A DNA stretch of 64,000 bases from Marinactinospora thermotolerans DSM 45154 (GTDB lineage: Bacteria > Actinomycetota > Actinomycetes > Streptosporangiales > Streptosporangiaceae): the NCBI RefSeq assembly GCF_900167435.1, contig NZ_FUWS01000015.1:1-64000 (forward strand), given 5' to 3'. The notes beneath the pieces are model-generated. The model had not been told where the DNA came from, ran no database searches, and saw only the letters and a program-made list of their open reading frames with translations. The translations under genes were made by a program, and so were the position numbers. Positions 1 through 9,092 of the stretch are shown one piece after another; positions within the stretch are counted from its first letter, which is position 1, and the number at the start of each line of letters is the position of its first letter.

Positions 1-424
1 GGTGAGCAGCCGGTCGGGGCCGCGTTTGACGGGTTGTCCGCGCGAAGGCGGGACTGGTCGTCCAGGTGGACGGAGAGTGCACTCAGAAGGGCGTCAGGGT
101 TGGTCGGCGCACACCGACCCTCGACGCCCTTCGCCGTGTCCGCGGGAGATCCAGAAACCCCCCATCAACGATCCAGCCCCGGCGCCGCCTCCGTCCGGTG
201 CCACCGGCGGGGATCCGCCGAGCACCACGCTTCCCGGATGAGGCGGGGAGGAGCAGCGCCCCGCCGCTCCTTCCCGCCTCGACGGCCGGGGTCCCGGCCA
301 GACGGGCGTCCGGCGGCTCCGAGCGGGCACACCGCACGGCCGCTCCCCGGCCCACGGGATCGTCCCCGGGAGACCGGGGGACGTCCGCGCCCCGCCACGG
401 CACCGTCGTGCCACGGCGCCGGCG
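1..424. other. Non-coding left edge with a terminator-like hairpin
   Basis: I see no convincing gene here; the open frames are high-GC artefacts without family features or ribosome binding sites. A hairpin lies at 86-132: a 10-bp outer stem (GAAGGGCGTC with GACGCCCTTC), an internal loop and an inner GGTCGG/CCGACC stem. It could terminate a gene outside the window or the leftward flavoprotein gene that ends at 425. Confidence 0.4.
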
Positions 425-1759
425 TCAGGCCAGGGGGAGTGCCCGCTCGGCGTCCACCGTCCCCACCGCGGAGGGACCGCAGCACCCCTCCCCTTCCTGG
501 GCCGGGGAGGCGTCGAACAGTCCGCTACCGCCGCACACCCCGGTCTCGGGCAGGACGAGCTCCACCCGGGCCGCGGCGCTGTGGTCGCCGGCCAGTTCGG
601 CGGCGATGGAGCGCACCTGTTCGTAGCCGGTCAGGGCCAGGAAGGTGGGGGCGCGGCCGTAGGACTTCATTCCGGCGACGTAGAAGTCCCGTTCGGGGTG
701 GGAGAGCTCAGCCGCGCCATGCGGGTAGACCGTGCCGCAGGAGTGCACGTTGGGGTCGATCAGCGGGGCCAGGTCCACCGGCGCCTCCAGTGTGGTGTCG
801 AGCCCCAGGCGGATTTCCGACAGGAAGGACAGGTCGGGGCGGAAGCCGGTCAGCGCGACGACCTCGTCGACCGGTTCAAGGGCGCGCCCGTCGTCGCCGA
901 CCAGGACGACCCCGCCGTTCTCGACCCGCGCCCTCTGGATGCGAAAGCCGGTGACGACGGTGATGTGGCCGGAGTCCACGGCCCTTCTCGCCTTCCGGCC
1001 CAGGGCGCCGCGGGCGGCGAGCTGGTCGTTCGCGCCGCCGCCGAAGGCGTCGCCGATCCCGTCGCGCCGTACCACCCACACCGCTCGTGTCCCGGGCTCC
1101 TGCTCGGCGAGGTCGGCCAGGGCCACCAGCGCGGTCAGGGCCGAGTGTCCCCTGCCCACGACCGCGGTGGTCCTGCCCGCGTGGCGGGAACGCCGGGCCT
1201 CCTCGGTCAGGTCGGGGATCCGGTAGGTGATGTGGCCGGCCGCGGCCCCCTCGCCCAGGGCGGGCAGGCCGTCGCCGCCGAGGGGGTTGGGCGAGCCCCA
1301 CGTGCCCGATGCGTCGATCACGGCGCGCGCCTCCACGATCTCCTCCCCGTCGGCGCCGCGCACCCGGAGCGTGAAGGGCCGGTCGGCGCGGTCGGCGTCG
1401 ACCACCCGGTCGCGGCCCTTTCGGGTCACGCCGGTCACCTCGGCGCCGAGGCGGACCCGCTCCCCCAGGGCCGCGGCGAGCGGTTCCAGGTAGGCGCTGA
1501 CCCATTCCGCTCCGGTCGGGTATCCGTCGTCGGCGGGGCGCCGCCATCCGGTGGTGGCGAGCAGCCGTCCCGCGGCGGGGGCCACCAGGTCGCGCCACAT
1601 CGAGAAGAGGCGCACGTGTCCCCACTCGGTCACCGCGCTGGCCGCGGTGTTCCCCTTCTCCAGTACCAGCACGGGCAGTCCCCTTTCGGCGATCTCGGCC
1701 GCCGCGGCCAGCCCGACCGGTCCCGCGCCGATGACCACCACCGGCTGTCGCTCGTCCAT
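425..1759 (-). CDS. FAD-dependent monooxygenase, ArsO-like
   Basis: A 444-residue flavoprotein with a dinucleotide-binding GAGPVG motif near residue 10 and a second GRGHS nucleotide motif near residue 205, the arrangement of flavin-binding monooxygenases. The start is the ATG at 1759, preceded by an AGGGGAG ribosome site; an upstream in-frame extension would run through the operator region. The gene is divergent from an ArsR-GNAT fusion, and flavin monooxygenases of this type occur in actinobacterial ars operons under the name ArsO. The family identity is well supported. The arsenic link is inferred from the neighbour, and the substrate is unknown. Confidence 0.8.
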   Translation of the reverse strand: MDERQPVVVIGAGPVGLAAAAEIAERGLPVLVLEKGNTAASAVTEWGHVRLFSMWRDLVAPAAGRLLATTGWRRPADDGYPTGAEWVSAYLEPLAAALGERVRLGAEVTGVTRKGRDRVVDADRADRPFTLRVRGADGEEIVEARAVIDASGTWGSPNPLGGDGLPALGEGAAAGHITYRIPDLTEEARRSRHAGRTTAVVGRGHSALTALVALADLAEQEPGTRAVWVVRRDGIGDAFGGGANDQLAARGALGRKARRAVDSGHITVVTGFRIQRARVENGGVVLVGDDGRALEPVDEVVALTGFRPDLSFLSEIRLGLDTTLEAPVDLAPLIDPNVHSCGTVYPHGAAELSHPERDFYVAGMKSYGRAPTFLALTGYEQVRSIAAELAGDHSAAARVELVLPETGVCGGSGLFDASPAQEGEGCCGPSAVGTVDAERALPLA

Positions 1760-1807
1760 TCCACTCCCCTTTGATCGATGCGTGTCGATGGAAACATATC
1801 GGCGAAT

Positions 1808-1829
1808 ATCGATGAAAGCAACCATCGAT
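1808..1829. promoter_or_regulatory. Probable ArsR operator (inverted repeat)
   Basis: A perfect 7-bp inverted repeat, ATCGATG-N8-CATCGAT, lies about 20 bases before the ArsR-GNAT start and about 50 bases before the flavoprotein start. Further TCGATG copies occur at 1775-1790. The position suits a shared operator for both divergent genes. Binding by the adjacent ArsR is inferred. Confidence 0.6.
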
Positions 1830-1848
1830 CATCGTCGATAATGAGGGC

Positions 1849-2700
1849 ATGACGGCGACAACGAACTCCACCATCGCGGCGCCCACCCCGACGCTGAACG
1901 CCACCGACGCGGCGACCTACGCCTCCTGGTTCGCCTGCCTGGCCGAGCCGATGCGGGTACGGCTGTTGCACATCATCGCCACCCGGACCGCCCCGATCAG
2001 CGTGGGCGACCTCGCCGCGGCCACGGACATCCGCCAGCCGACCGTCTCCCACCACCTGCGCAAACTCGCCGAAGCCGGCTTCGTCACCCTCACCAGGCGG
2101 GGCACCTCGACCCTCGTCGCGATCAACCCCGCCTGCTGTACCGGCCTGCCGCACGCCGCCGACGCCGTCATGGGCCTGTTGACGGCACGCCCCTGCTGCC
2201 CCACCGACCTGCCCGCCGACGTGACCGTGCGCGCCATGCGCTCCGCCGACTTCGACGCCGCGCGCCGGATCTACGCCGAGGGCATCGCGACCCGCGCCGC
2301 CACCTTCGAGACCGACGTCCCCGATGCCACCGTCCTGGACGCCAAATGGCTGCCCGGCCATCGCTGGGTGGCCGAGGTCGACGGCGAGATCTCCGGCTGG
2401 GCCGCCCTCACCGCCGTCTCGGACCGCTCCTGCTACTCCGGCGTCGCCGAGACCTCGGTCTACGTCGCCGCCTCCGCCCGCGGGCGCGGGGTCGGGAAGG
2501 CCCTGTTGCACCGCCAGGTCACCGAGGCGGACGCGGCGGGCCTGTGGACACTCCAGGCGGTGATCTTCCCGGAGAACAAGACCAGCCTCGCCCTCCACCA
2601 CTCGGCCGGTTTCCGCACCGTCGGCGTCCGGGAACGTATCGCCCGCCTCGACGGCGTCTGGCGCGACACCGTGCTGCTGGAGCGCCGCGCCGACGATTGA
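1849..2700 (+). CDS. ArsR repressor fused to GNAT acetyltransferase
   Basis: A 283-residue two-domain protein. Residues about 20-100 form an ArsR winged helix (recognition segment [13 protein letters not shown]), followed by vicinal cysteine pairs (PACCTGLP and RPCCPTDL) that resemble As(III)-sensing sites of actinobacterial ArsR proteins. Residues about 125-280 are a GNAT domain with the acetyl-CoA motif [11 protein letters not shown], most like phosphinothricin/arsinothricin N-acetyltransferases (ArsN type: [21 protein letters not shown]). One polypeptide therefore probably senses arsenite and acetylates an organoarsenical or related amino acid. No efflux gene is adjacent. The domains are clear; the acetyl acceptor is inferred. 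Confidence 0.88.
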   Translation: MTATTNSTIAAPTPTLNATDAATYASWFACLAEPMRVRLLHIIATRTAPISVGDLAAATDIRQPTVSHHLRKLAEAGFVTLTRRGTSTLVAINPACCTGLPHAADAVMGLLTARPCCPTDLPADVTVRAMRSADFDAARRIYAEGIATRAATFETDVPDATVLDAKWLPGHRWVAEVDGEISGWAALTAVSDRSCYSGVAETSVYVAASARGRGVGKALLHRQVTEADAAGLWTLQAVIFPENKTSLALHHSAGFRTVGVRERIARLDGVWRDTVLLERRADD

Positions 2701-3067
2701 GCGGTCGCCCCGCTCCCCCGGCCCAGCTGTCGAGGTCTGCCCGGCCGCCTTCCCTGGCCCTGTCCCGTCCGAAGGACACCCGCGCGGCGGCGAGGTCCGC
2801 CACGAGCCCGTCGGAGAATCCCACGCCCGCTCCCTGCCCTGCCCCACGCCCTCGGGCGAGCGGGCCGCCGGCCCGGCGAGCCGGCACACAGGCCGCCCGG
2901 ACGGCCGACGCCTTCCGCGTTCCCCCGGCGGCGGAACCGAGGCCACCTGCGCCGCGGCCGGGCCGTCCCCCTCCCGGGGAAAGGCCGGCGGCCGTGTCGC
3001 TCCGCGCACCGACACGGGTAGGGGCTCATCGGGGACCTCCCGGTCCCACGGTGAGGAGCGACGTCGC
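2701..3067. other. Non-coding gap upstream of the APC permease
   Basis: No gene is supported in these 367 bases. The 3' end holds the GAGGAG ribosome site for the permease at 3068. I looked for a ydaO-type c-di-AMP riboswitch, which often precedes related permeases, and could not align one. Confidence 0.5.
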
Positions 3068-5047
3068 ATGGACACACGGCCGGCCGGGATGCCCCGACGG
3101 TGGGAGAGCGCGATCCGCTCCCGTCCCCCGTCGGGGCGGATGGCGCGCTGGCTGCTGCACAACCGCGTCGACGAGGTTCCCGGCCCCATCGCCCGGGAGC
3201 GGCCGGGCCGGCGCTACGCCTGGTGGAAGGTCATGTGCCTGACCGGGGTGGACTACTTCTCCACGCTGGGCTACCTTCCGGGCATCGCCGCCCTGGCCGC
3301 CGGCGCCCTGTCCCCGCTGGCGACGCTGCTGATCGTGCTCCTCACCCTGGGCGGGATGCTGCCCATGTACCGCAGGGTCGCCGCGGAGAGCCCCAACGGT
3401 CAGGGGTCGGTGGCGATGCTGGAACGGCTGCTGCCCGTGTGGCGGGGCAAGCTGTTCGTGCTGTGCCTGATCGGTTTCGTCGCGACCTCGTGGATCATCA
3501 CGATCACGCTTTCATCGGCCGACGCGACGGCCCATATCGTGGAAAATCCACTGCTGCCCGAGCCGCTGCGCGACCAGCGTGTCCTGATCACCCTGGTGCT
3601 GCTGGCCGTCCTGGGCGCGGTGTTCCTCGCCGGCTTCACCGAGGCCGTGATGATCGCCATCCCGGTGGTGGCGTCCTTCCTGCTGCTCAACGCGCTCGTG
3701 GTGGTGGCGGCGGTGCGCCACATGGTCGCCGTCCCGGGGTCGCTGGAGCAGTGGACGACGGCCCTGCTGGCCTCGGGCGGTGGCGGCCCCGCCGGCATCG
3801 CGCTGACCGCGCTGCTCGCCTTCCCCATGCTGGTGCTGGGCCTGTCCGGATTCGAGACCGGGGTGAGCATGATGCCGCTCGTGCGGGCGCACGGCGTCAC
3901 CGCGCGCGAGCGCCTGCGCGACCGCGTCGGCGGGACCCGGCGGATGCTGACCGCCGCCGCCCTCATCATGAGCGTCTACCTGCTGGCGACCACCTTCGTC
4001 ACGGCCGCGCTCATTCCTCCCGCGGAGTTCGAGGAGGGCGGCCGGGCCGAGGGGCGCGCCCTGGCCTACCTGGCCCACGCCTACCTGGGGGAGGCGTTCG
4101 GCACCGTCTACGACATCTCCTCGATCCTGATCCTGTGGTTCGCGGGGGCCTCGGCGATGGCCGGTCTGATCAACATCGTGCCGCGTTATCTTCCCCGCTA
4201 TGGCATGGCGCCCGCCTGGGGGCAGGCGGTGCGGCCTGTCGTCCTCGTCTACACCGTGGTGGCGATGGTCATCACGGTCCTGTTCGACGCCGACGTCAAC
4301 GCCCAGTCCGGCGCCTACGCCACGGGAATCCTCGCGATGATGCTGTCGGCGGCGGTCGCGGTGGCCCTGGCCGCGCGCCGGGACGGGCGGCGCCGGGCGG
4401 TGGCCGGCTTCACGCTGCTGGCGGCCGTCCTGGGCTACGCGCTGTTGGACAACGTCGTCCTCAAACCGGACGGGATCGCGATCTCGCTGATGTTCATCGC
4501 CGGGATCATCGTGATCTCGCTGGTCTCACGGGTGATCCGCAGCACCGAGCTGCGCGCCGACAGCCTGGAGTTCGACGACGCCGCGCGGCGGTTCATCGTC
4601 GACGCCGGCCGGTACGGCCCGCTGCACATCATCGCCAACAAACGGCAGAGCGGGACGGTCGAGGAGTACCGCGCCAAGGAACGGGAGCAGCGTCTCCTCA
4701 ATCCGATCCCCGTCGGGGCCCGGGTCCTCTTCCTGGAGATCACCGTCCAAGACCCCTCGGAGTTCAGCAGCGTGCTGCGGGTCCGCGGGGTCGAGGTGGA
4801 CGGGCACCGGATCCTGCGGGCCGACAGCCCCGTGGTCCCCAACGCCCTCGCCGCGATCCTGCTGTGCCTACGCGACGCGACCGGGCGCAACCCGCACTGC
4901 TACTTCCAGTGGACCGAGGTCAGCCCGCTGGTGAACCTGGCGCGCTACGTGCTGTTCGGGGAGGGCGACACCGCCCCGGTGACCCGCGAGGTGCTGCGCG
5001 AGGCCGAGCACGATCCCCGTTACCGCCCCCACATCCACGTCGGCTGA
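3068..5047 (+). CDS. APC-superfamily amino acid permease with C-terminal soluble domain
   Basis: A 659-residue membrane protein. A short basic N-terminus is followed by about 12 hydrophobic segments between residues 50 and 490, starting with [19 protein letters not shown], which matches the glycine-rich first helix of APC permeases. The last about 150 residues are hydrophilic and form a conserved cytosolic tail ([27 protein letters not shown]). Such long-tailed permeases are common in actinomycetes, and their substrates are mostly uncharacterised. GAGGAG lies about 12 bases before the ATG; the next in-frame ATG, eight codons in, is an alternative start. Confidence 0.8.
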   Translation: MDTRPAGMPRRWESAIRSRPPSGRMARWLLHNRVDEVPGPIARERPGRRYAWWKVMCLTGVDYFSTLGYLPGIAALAAGALSPLATLLIVLLTLGGMLPMYRRVAAESPNGQGSVAMLERLLPVWRGKLFVLCLIGFVATSWIITITLSSADATAHIVENPLLPEPLRDQRVLITLVLLAVLGAVFLAGFTEAVMIAIPVVASFLLLNALVVVAAVRHMVAVPGSLEQWTTALLASGGGGPAGIALTALLAFPMLVLGLSGFETGVSMMPLVRAHGVTARERLRDRVGGTRRMLTAAALIMSVYLLATTFVTAALIPPAEFEEGGRAEGRALAYLAHAYLGEAFGTVYDISSILILWFAGASAMAGLINIVPRYLPRYGMAPAWGQAVRPVVLVYTVVAMVITVLFDADVNAQSGAYATGILAMMLSAAVAVALAARRDGRRRAVAGFTLLAAVLGYALLDNVVLKPDGIAISLMFIAGIIVISLVSRVIRSTELRADSLEFDDAARRFIVDAGRYGPLHIIANKRQSGTVEEYRAKEREQRLLNPIPVGARVLFLEITVQDPSEFSSVLRVRGVEVDGHRILRADSPVVPNALAAILLCLRDATGRNPHCYFQWTEVSPLVNLARYVLFGEGDTAPVTREVLREAEHDPRYRPHIHVG

Positions 5048-5075
5048 CCCAGGTCTCCCCTCGACCGGGGTCCCC

Positions 5076-6626
5076 TCACGGGGAGTCCTCCTCCGGCCGC
5101 CAACAGCGCACGAGGGCCTCCAACGGGTCCTGGGGCGGGTGCTCGCCGGTGGGGGCCGGGACGTGGTAGCGCGCCCCGGTGGGGCGTGGGCGTCCCGCCC
5201 GTGGCGGGGTCGAAGCGGGTTCCGGCTGCGCGGGGTCGTCGCCCGTCCGGGCGCCCGGAGCCTGGTAGCGGGCGCCGGTGGAGCGGGGCGGCCGAAGGAA
5301 ACGCAGGGCGCGCCGGCGTCCCGCGGAGGGCGGCGGCGCGACCTTGGGCGCCTCGGGCCGGAAGAGGACGGGGAGTTCGGCGCAGCCGTGCGCCGACGGC
5401 GAGGGGTGGGGGCGCAACCGTTGCGGGTCGATCGCCAGGCGTGGCAGCGCCAACCGGTCGAGCAGGGTGTCGACCGCGGTCACCGCGATGTCGCGGGCCA
5501 GCCCCCGAGCCGGGCAGCCGTGCGGTCCGGCGCCCCACATCAGGTGGGCGCGGTTGCCGGCGAGGTCGCTGACGCAGCGGCGTCCATCGGCCCGGCCGCC
5601 GACCGCCGGATCGGTGTGCGCCGCGGCGAAGCCGATGAGGACCGCCTCCCCCTCCCTGATCCGAGCGTCGCCGATACGCAGGTCGCGCCGGGGGAAGCGG
5701 CCGGTGGAGACCCGCAGCGGCGGGGCCACCCACATCACGTGGTCGATGAGGTCCCCGGCGGGGAGCGTGGCCCCGCGGTAGGCCGAGGCGACCTCGGCGT
5801 CGCTCAGCAGGACCCGAAGGACGTTGCCGATGAGGTGGACCGTGGACTCGTAGCCGGTGTCGAGCAGGAGCGCGAGGGCGTCGGCCGTCTCCGCCCCGTC
5901 GAGCCCGGCCGGATGGGACAGCAACCGCGAGACCAGATCGCCGCCCGGGCCGGCGCGCCGGGAGGCGACGAGCGCGGACAGGTAGGCGCGGATCCGTTCG
6001 GCGGCCACGCGACCGGCCCGCCCGTCACCTCCGTACGTCTGGGCGAGGAGGTCGACGAGCGTCTCCCCGGTGACCCCGCTCAGGCCGAACAGCCCTCCCA
6101 GCGCCCTGCCCGTCAACGGCACCGCGTAGTCCCCCACCAGGTCGGCCCGTCCCGTGGAGGCGAACCCGTCGATCAGCCCGTGGGCGATTTCGCGCACGCC
6201 GCGGGCGGCCCGCTGGCCTGACAGGGCGGCGACCGTATCGCCGAGGGGTGCGCGCAGCCTGCGGTGTCGGGGACCGTCCCCGGGTGGGGCGCCGATGCGC
6301 GGGGCCACGGGTGGTGGCGCCTGCCCCTGCCCGTCCCCGCCCTTCCAGTGGCGGGGGTCGGTGGAGAAGAGGGCGGAGTCGCGTAGAGCGGTCAGGCTCT
6401 CGTGGTAGTCCAGGAGAAGCCACCCGTCGAGGCCGGGGGCGACCTCCACGGGGGCCACCGCGCCGAAACGGGCTCGTAGCCGCGCCCACGACCGGTGGGT
6501 GTCCAGCGGCCCCGGTGCATCGGTGGAGGCGACGCCGCTCGACGGGGGCGTCGCGTGCGGGAGGGAGGGATCCGCGGGCGCGGGGCCGGCGGGTGTCGGG
6601 CCGACGGGACTGGCTCGATGTCTCAC
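5076..6626 (-). CDS. Cytochrome P450, CYP157-like with atypical K-helix
   Basis: A 516-residue P450. The haem-binding segment is MWGAGPHGCPARG, with the cysteine thiolate near residue 371, and the I-helix reads LLLDTGYEST. The K-helix, normally ExxR, reads DHVMW before APPLRVSTGRF, so neither the conserved Glu nor the Arg is present. This parallels the EQSLW motif reported for CYP157C1 of Streptomyces coelicolor. A proline-rich tail of about 80 residues carries two copies of TGARY. The start is the GTG at 6626, six bases after GAGGAG. No redox partner or conservon genes are adjacent. The family is clear; the substrate is unknown. Confidence 0.85.
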   Translation of the reverse strand: MRHRASPVGPTPAGPAPADPSLPHATPPSSGVASTDAPGPLDTHRSWARLRARFGAVAPVEVAPGLDGWLLLDYHESLTALRDSALFSTDPRHWKGGDGQGQAPPPVAPRIGAPPGDGPRHRRLRAPLGDTVAALSGQRAARGVREIAHGLIDGFASTGRADLVGDYAVPLTGRALGGLFGLSGVTGETLVDLLAQTYGGDGRAGRVAAERIRAYLSALVASRRAGPGGDLVSRLLSHPAGLDGAETADALALLLDTGYESTVHLIGNVLRVLLSDAEVASAYRGATLPAGDLIDHVMWVAPPLRVSTGRFPRRDLRIGDARIREGEAVLIGFAAAHTDPAVGGRADGRRCVSDLAGNRAHLMWGAGPHGCPARGLARDIAVTAVDTLLDRLALPRLAIDPQRLRPHPSPSAHGCAELPVLFRPEAPKVAPPPSAGRRRALRFLRPPRSTGARYQAPGARTGDDPAQPEPASTPPRAGRPRPTGARYHVPAPTGEHPPQDPLEALVRCWRPEEDSP

Positions 6627-6890
6627 GAAGCGCTCCTCTGTCGGGGAAGTGACAGAGGCTAGGCGCCGATTGTTTCGGGGAGAAGTCGCAGCCGCGGCCG
6701 GTGTGCAACACAACCGGACATCGGGTCCTCACTCCGGCGCAAAGAATTCACCAAGGCTTCACGCGCGTGCGAGATCTTCGAGGGTGGAAATCCCCCGTGA
6801 GGACGAGGAAGGACGCCGCGACGACGCACGCAGAGGCATCATCAACGACCCGACCCTCTATTATCGCACGATTGGATTACTGGCGTGAGG

Positions 6891-6916
6891 GGAATCTTGA
6901 GACGGATCGACGTGTT
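6891..6916 (+). promoter_or_regulatory. SigR-type promoter of rbpA
   Basis: GGAAT, 18 bases, then GTT: an exact match to the actinomycete SigR (oxidative/thiol stress) consensus, about 45 bases before the rbpA start. rbpA of S. coelicolor is known to belong to the SigR regulon, so sequence and context agree. Confidence 0.85.
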
Positions 6917-6959
6917 ACACCCACCGGAGACCGCAAGAGCGCCTGGAGGCACGTAAACG

Positions 6960-7343
6960 ATGGCCGAGCGAGCACTTCGCGGCACACGACTCGGGGCGAC
7001 GAGCTACGAGAACGACCGCAACACCGACCTGGCACCGCGCCAGGAGGTCACCTATGACTGCCCCCGGGGTCATCGCTTCTCCGTCACCTTCGCGACCGAA
7101 GCCGAGATCCCGCTGAACTGGGAGTGTCGTTTCTGCGGCGACAACGCCCTCATGGTCGACGGCGAGCAGCCGCAGCAGAAGAAGACGAAGCCCACACGTA
7201 CGCACTGGGACATGCTCCTGGAACGCCGCAGCATGGAAGACCTCGAGGAGGTCCTCGCCGAGCGCCTGCAGCTTCTGCGGGCCCGGCGCAAGGAGGAGCA
7301 GGAACACCTGGAGGCTCTCACCCGGCAGCGGCAGAGCGCCTGA
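6960..7343 (+). CDS. rbpA: RNA polymerase-binding protein RbpA
   Basis: A 127-residue protein matching RbpA throughout: the N-terminal tail ALRGTRLGATSYENDRN, a central core with paired cysteines (YDCPRGH and ECRFCGD), a basic linker (KKTKPTRTHWDML) and a C-terminal sigma-interaction region (LLERRSMEDLEEVLAERL). RbpA binds RNA polymerase and group 1/2 sigma factors, stabilises the open complex and contributes to rifampicin tolerance. GGAGG lies ten bases before the ATG. The gene is monocistronic, between a SigR promoter and a strong hairpin. Confidence 0.97.
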   Translation: MAERALRGTRLGATSYENDRNTDLAPRQEVTYDCPRGHRFSVTFATEAEIPLNWECRFCGDNALMVDGEQPQQKKTKPTRTHWDMLLERRSMEDLEEVLAERLQLLRARRKEEQEHLEALTRQRQSA

Positions 7344-7352
7344 TCCACAACC

Positions 7353-7398
7353 GCGCGAGGGCCGGTGGCGACCAGTTGGTCGGCACCGGCCCTCGCGC
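7353..7398. terminator. Bidirectional terminator hairpin (rbpA / HAD gene)
   Basis: A perfect 15-bp stem (GCGCGAGGGCCGGTG with its complement) encloses an inner GACC/GGTC stem. It sits between the convergent rbpA and HAD phosphatase genes. Confidence 0.8.
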
Positions 7399-7428
7399 TT
7401 CACATCCCGGGGCGGATGTCGGGCGCGC

Positions 7429-8223
7429 CTAGCTGCCGAACGGGTCGTCGGTGTGCCCGACCAGGTCGGCGACGGAGTCGCGCACCAGGGTGGGCCGGTA
7501 GGGGAACAGTTCGGCGGTGGCCGACGTGGAGATGCCCGAAAGCACGAGGATGGTGTGCATACCGGCCTCGAGCCCGGAACGCACGTCGGTGTCCATGCGG
7601 TCACCGATCATCAGCGTGTTCTCGGAGTGGGTGCCCAGCGCCCGCAGCGCCGAACGCATCATCAGCGGGTTGGGCTTGCCGACGTAGTAGGGGGCCCGTC
7701 CGGTCGCCTTCTCGATCAGCGCGGCGACCGCCCCGGTGGCCGGCAGCGGCCCCTCCCGGCTCGGCCCCTTCTCGTCGGGGTTGGTGGCGATGAACCGGGC
7801 GCCGTTCTCGACCAGCCGGATGGCCCGGGTGATGGCCTCGAAGCTGTAGGTGCGGGTCTCGCCGAGCACGACGTAGTCGGGGTCGCGGTCGGTCAGCACG
7901 TAGCCGATGCTGTGCAGCGCCGTGGTCAGCCCGGACTCGCCGACGACGTAGGCGGACCCGTTGGGACGCTGTTGGTCCAGGAACTTGGCGGTGGCCAGGG
8001 CCGAGGTCCAGATGGACTCCTCGGGAATGTCCAGCCCCGTGCGCAGCAGCCGGGCGCGCAGGTCGCGCGGGGTGTAGATGGAGTTGTTGGTCAGCACCAT
8101 GAACGGGGTCCCCGCCGCGCGGAGCTCGGCGATGAACGTGTCCGCCCCGGGGATCAGGTGCTCTTCACGGACGAGTACACCGTCCATGTCCATCAGGTAA
8201 TTCCAACCGGATTCGCTCTTCAC
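7429..8223 (-). CDS. HAD-IIA family hydrolase (NagD-like phosphatase)
   Basis: A 264-residue HAD hydrolase. The nucleophile motif is MDMDGVLV near residue 12, the second motif is VLTNNS, and the last motif is LMIGDRMDTDV with KPNP before it. This matches the NagD/pyridoxal phosphatase (HAD-IIA) branch, whose C2 cap selects small phosphorylated metabolites. I chose the GTG at 8223 because it gives the usual short lead to the DxD motif; the longer frame upstream is arginine-rich and unlike the family. The ribosome site is weak (GGGGGAC). Substrate not predictable. Confidence 0.82.
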   Translation of the reverse strand: MKSESGWNYLMDMDGVLVREEHLIPGADTFIAELRAAGTPFMVLTNNSIYTPRDLRARLLRTGLDIPEESIWTSALATAKFLDQQRPNGSAYVVGESGLTTALHSIGYVLTDRDPDYVVLGETRTYSFEAITRAIRLVENGARFIATNPDEKGPSREGPLPATGAVAALIEKATGRAPYYVGKPNPLMMRSALRALGTHSENTLMIGDRMDTDVRSGLEAGMHTILVLSGISTSATAELFPYRPTLVRDSVADLVGHTDDPFGS

Positions 8224-8281
8224 GTTCCCGATTGTCCCCCGTCCGCGCGTGTGGCCGCTCCTTCGCCCTGCCGGCGTCGGC

Positions 8282-8785
8282 TCAGGAGTCGGTCTCCGGG
8301 TCGACGAAGCTTCCCTGGATGATCTTGCCCTGACCGGGGCGGGGCTGCGGTCCCGGTGCGGGACCACCGGCGCGCGAGGCGGCGAGATCGACCTGGACGT
8401 TGGCCTCCATGCGCCGGATCCGGCGCCGCGCCCACGCCTCGAAGGCCCAGCGCAACGCGGGGCGGGTGAAGGGCAGTACCAGGACCAGTCCCAGCACGGC
8501 CGTGATGAACCCGGGGGTGATGAGCAGGATTCCGCCGACGAACAGCATGAGCATGTCGAGCAGGCTGCCCCGTGGCGGTGTGCCCGTGCTCATCGCGGCC
8601 TGGGCGTCGCGCACCGCGCGGGTCCCGGCCCGGCGCACCACGAACACCCCGGAGGCACTCAGCGCGAACAGCAGCGCGATGGTCCAGGCCACGCCGATCT
8701 GCCCGGCGGCCAGGATCATGACCCAGACCTCCAGGAACGGCAGCGCCATCAGCGCGATCACGGCGAGTAGCGGCATCGGCTCCAT
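8282..8785 (-). CDS. fxsA: FxsA-family membrane protein
   Basis: A 167-residue protein with the FxsA core: a hydrophobic N-terminus (LLAVIALMALPFLEVWVMI), a middle helix pair, and LLDMLMLFVGGILLITPGFITAVLG, the family signature. In E. coli, FxsA suppresses F-exclusion of phage T7; the role in actinobacteria is unknown. The C-terminal about 45 residues are hydrophilic and rich in Pro and Gly. It lies 58 bases upstream of the HAD gene on the same strand, so the two may be cotranscribed. Confidence 0.85.
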   Translation of the reverse strand: MEPMPLLAVIALMALPFLEVWVMILAAGQIGVAWTIALLFALSASGVFVVRRAGTRAVRDAQAAMSTGTPPRGSLLDMLMLFVGGILLITPGFITAVLGLVLVLPFTRPALRWAFEAWARRRIRRMEANVQVDLAASRAGGPAPGPQPRPGQGKIIQGSFVDPETDS

Positions 8786-8962
8786 CCTCGCTGACGAGTT
8801 GTCTTTACCCTATCCGGGCAACGTCCGGCCCGACGGTTTCGTTCCCCGCGCCCGCGCTCCCTCGGCAGGCCCACGCGCCGGCCGGCCGTCCCGAGCCGGA
8901 CGTGGGCGCCGTCCACGGAAAAAGGAAGGGAACAGCGCGGCCCCGCCACGGTCGGCTCCGTC

Positions 8963-9092
8963 ATGGCCGACATGGACTACAGCCGGCCGGGCGGCTCGGG
9001 GCCGACCGTCTCCGCCGTCGGCCTCGGGGGCGACGACTTCGGCCGGTGGATCGGATCTCGCTTCGGCCCGGCCGGGCTTCCCGGCCCCGTGC
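8963..9092 (+). pseudogene. Aldo/keto reductase N-terminal remnant
   Basis: From the ATG at 8972 the frame reads MDYSRPGGSGPTVSAVGLG followed by GDDFG. This matches the N-terminus of aldo/keto reductases (typically Y.RLG.SGL.VS..GLG..NFG), but both expected leucines are prolines. The similarity stops after about 35 codons, where the convergent lnt gene begins. No catalytic Asp-Tyr-Lys-His region remains. I read this as a truncated, decaying fragment left after the rest was deleted. Confidence 0.5.

Noticed and set aside
2701-3067. Possible ydaO-type c-di-AMP riboswitch before the permease
   Set aside because: I could not align the conserved core or its pairing elements.
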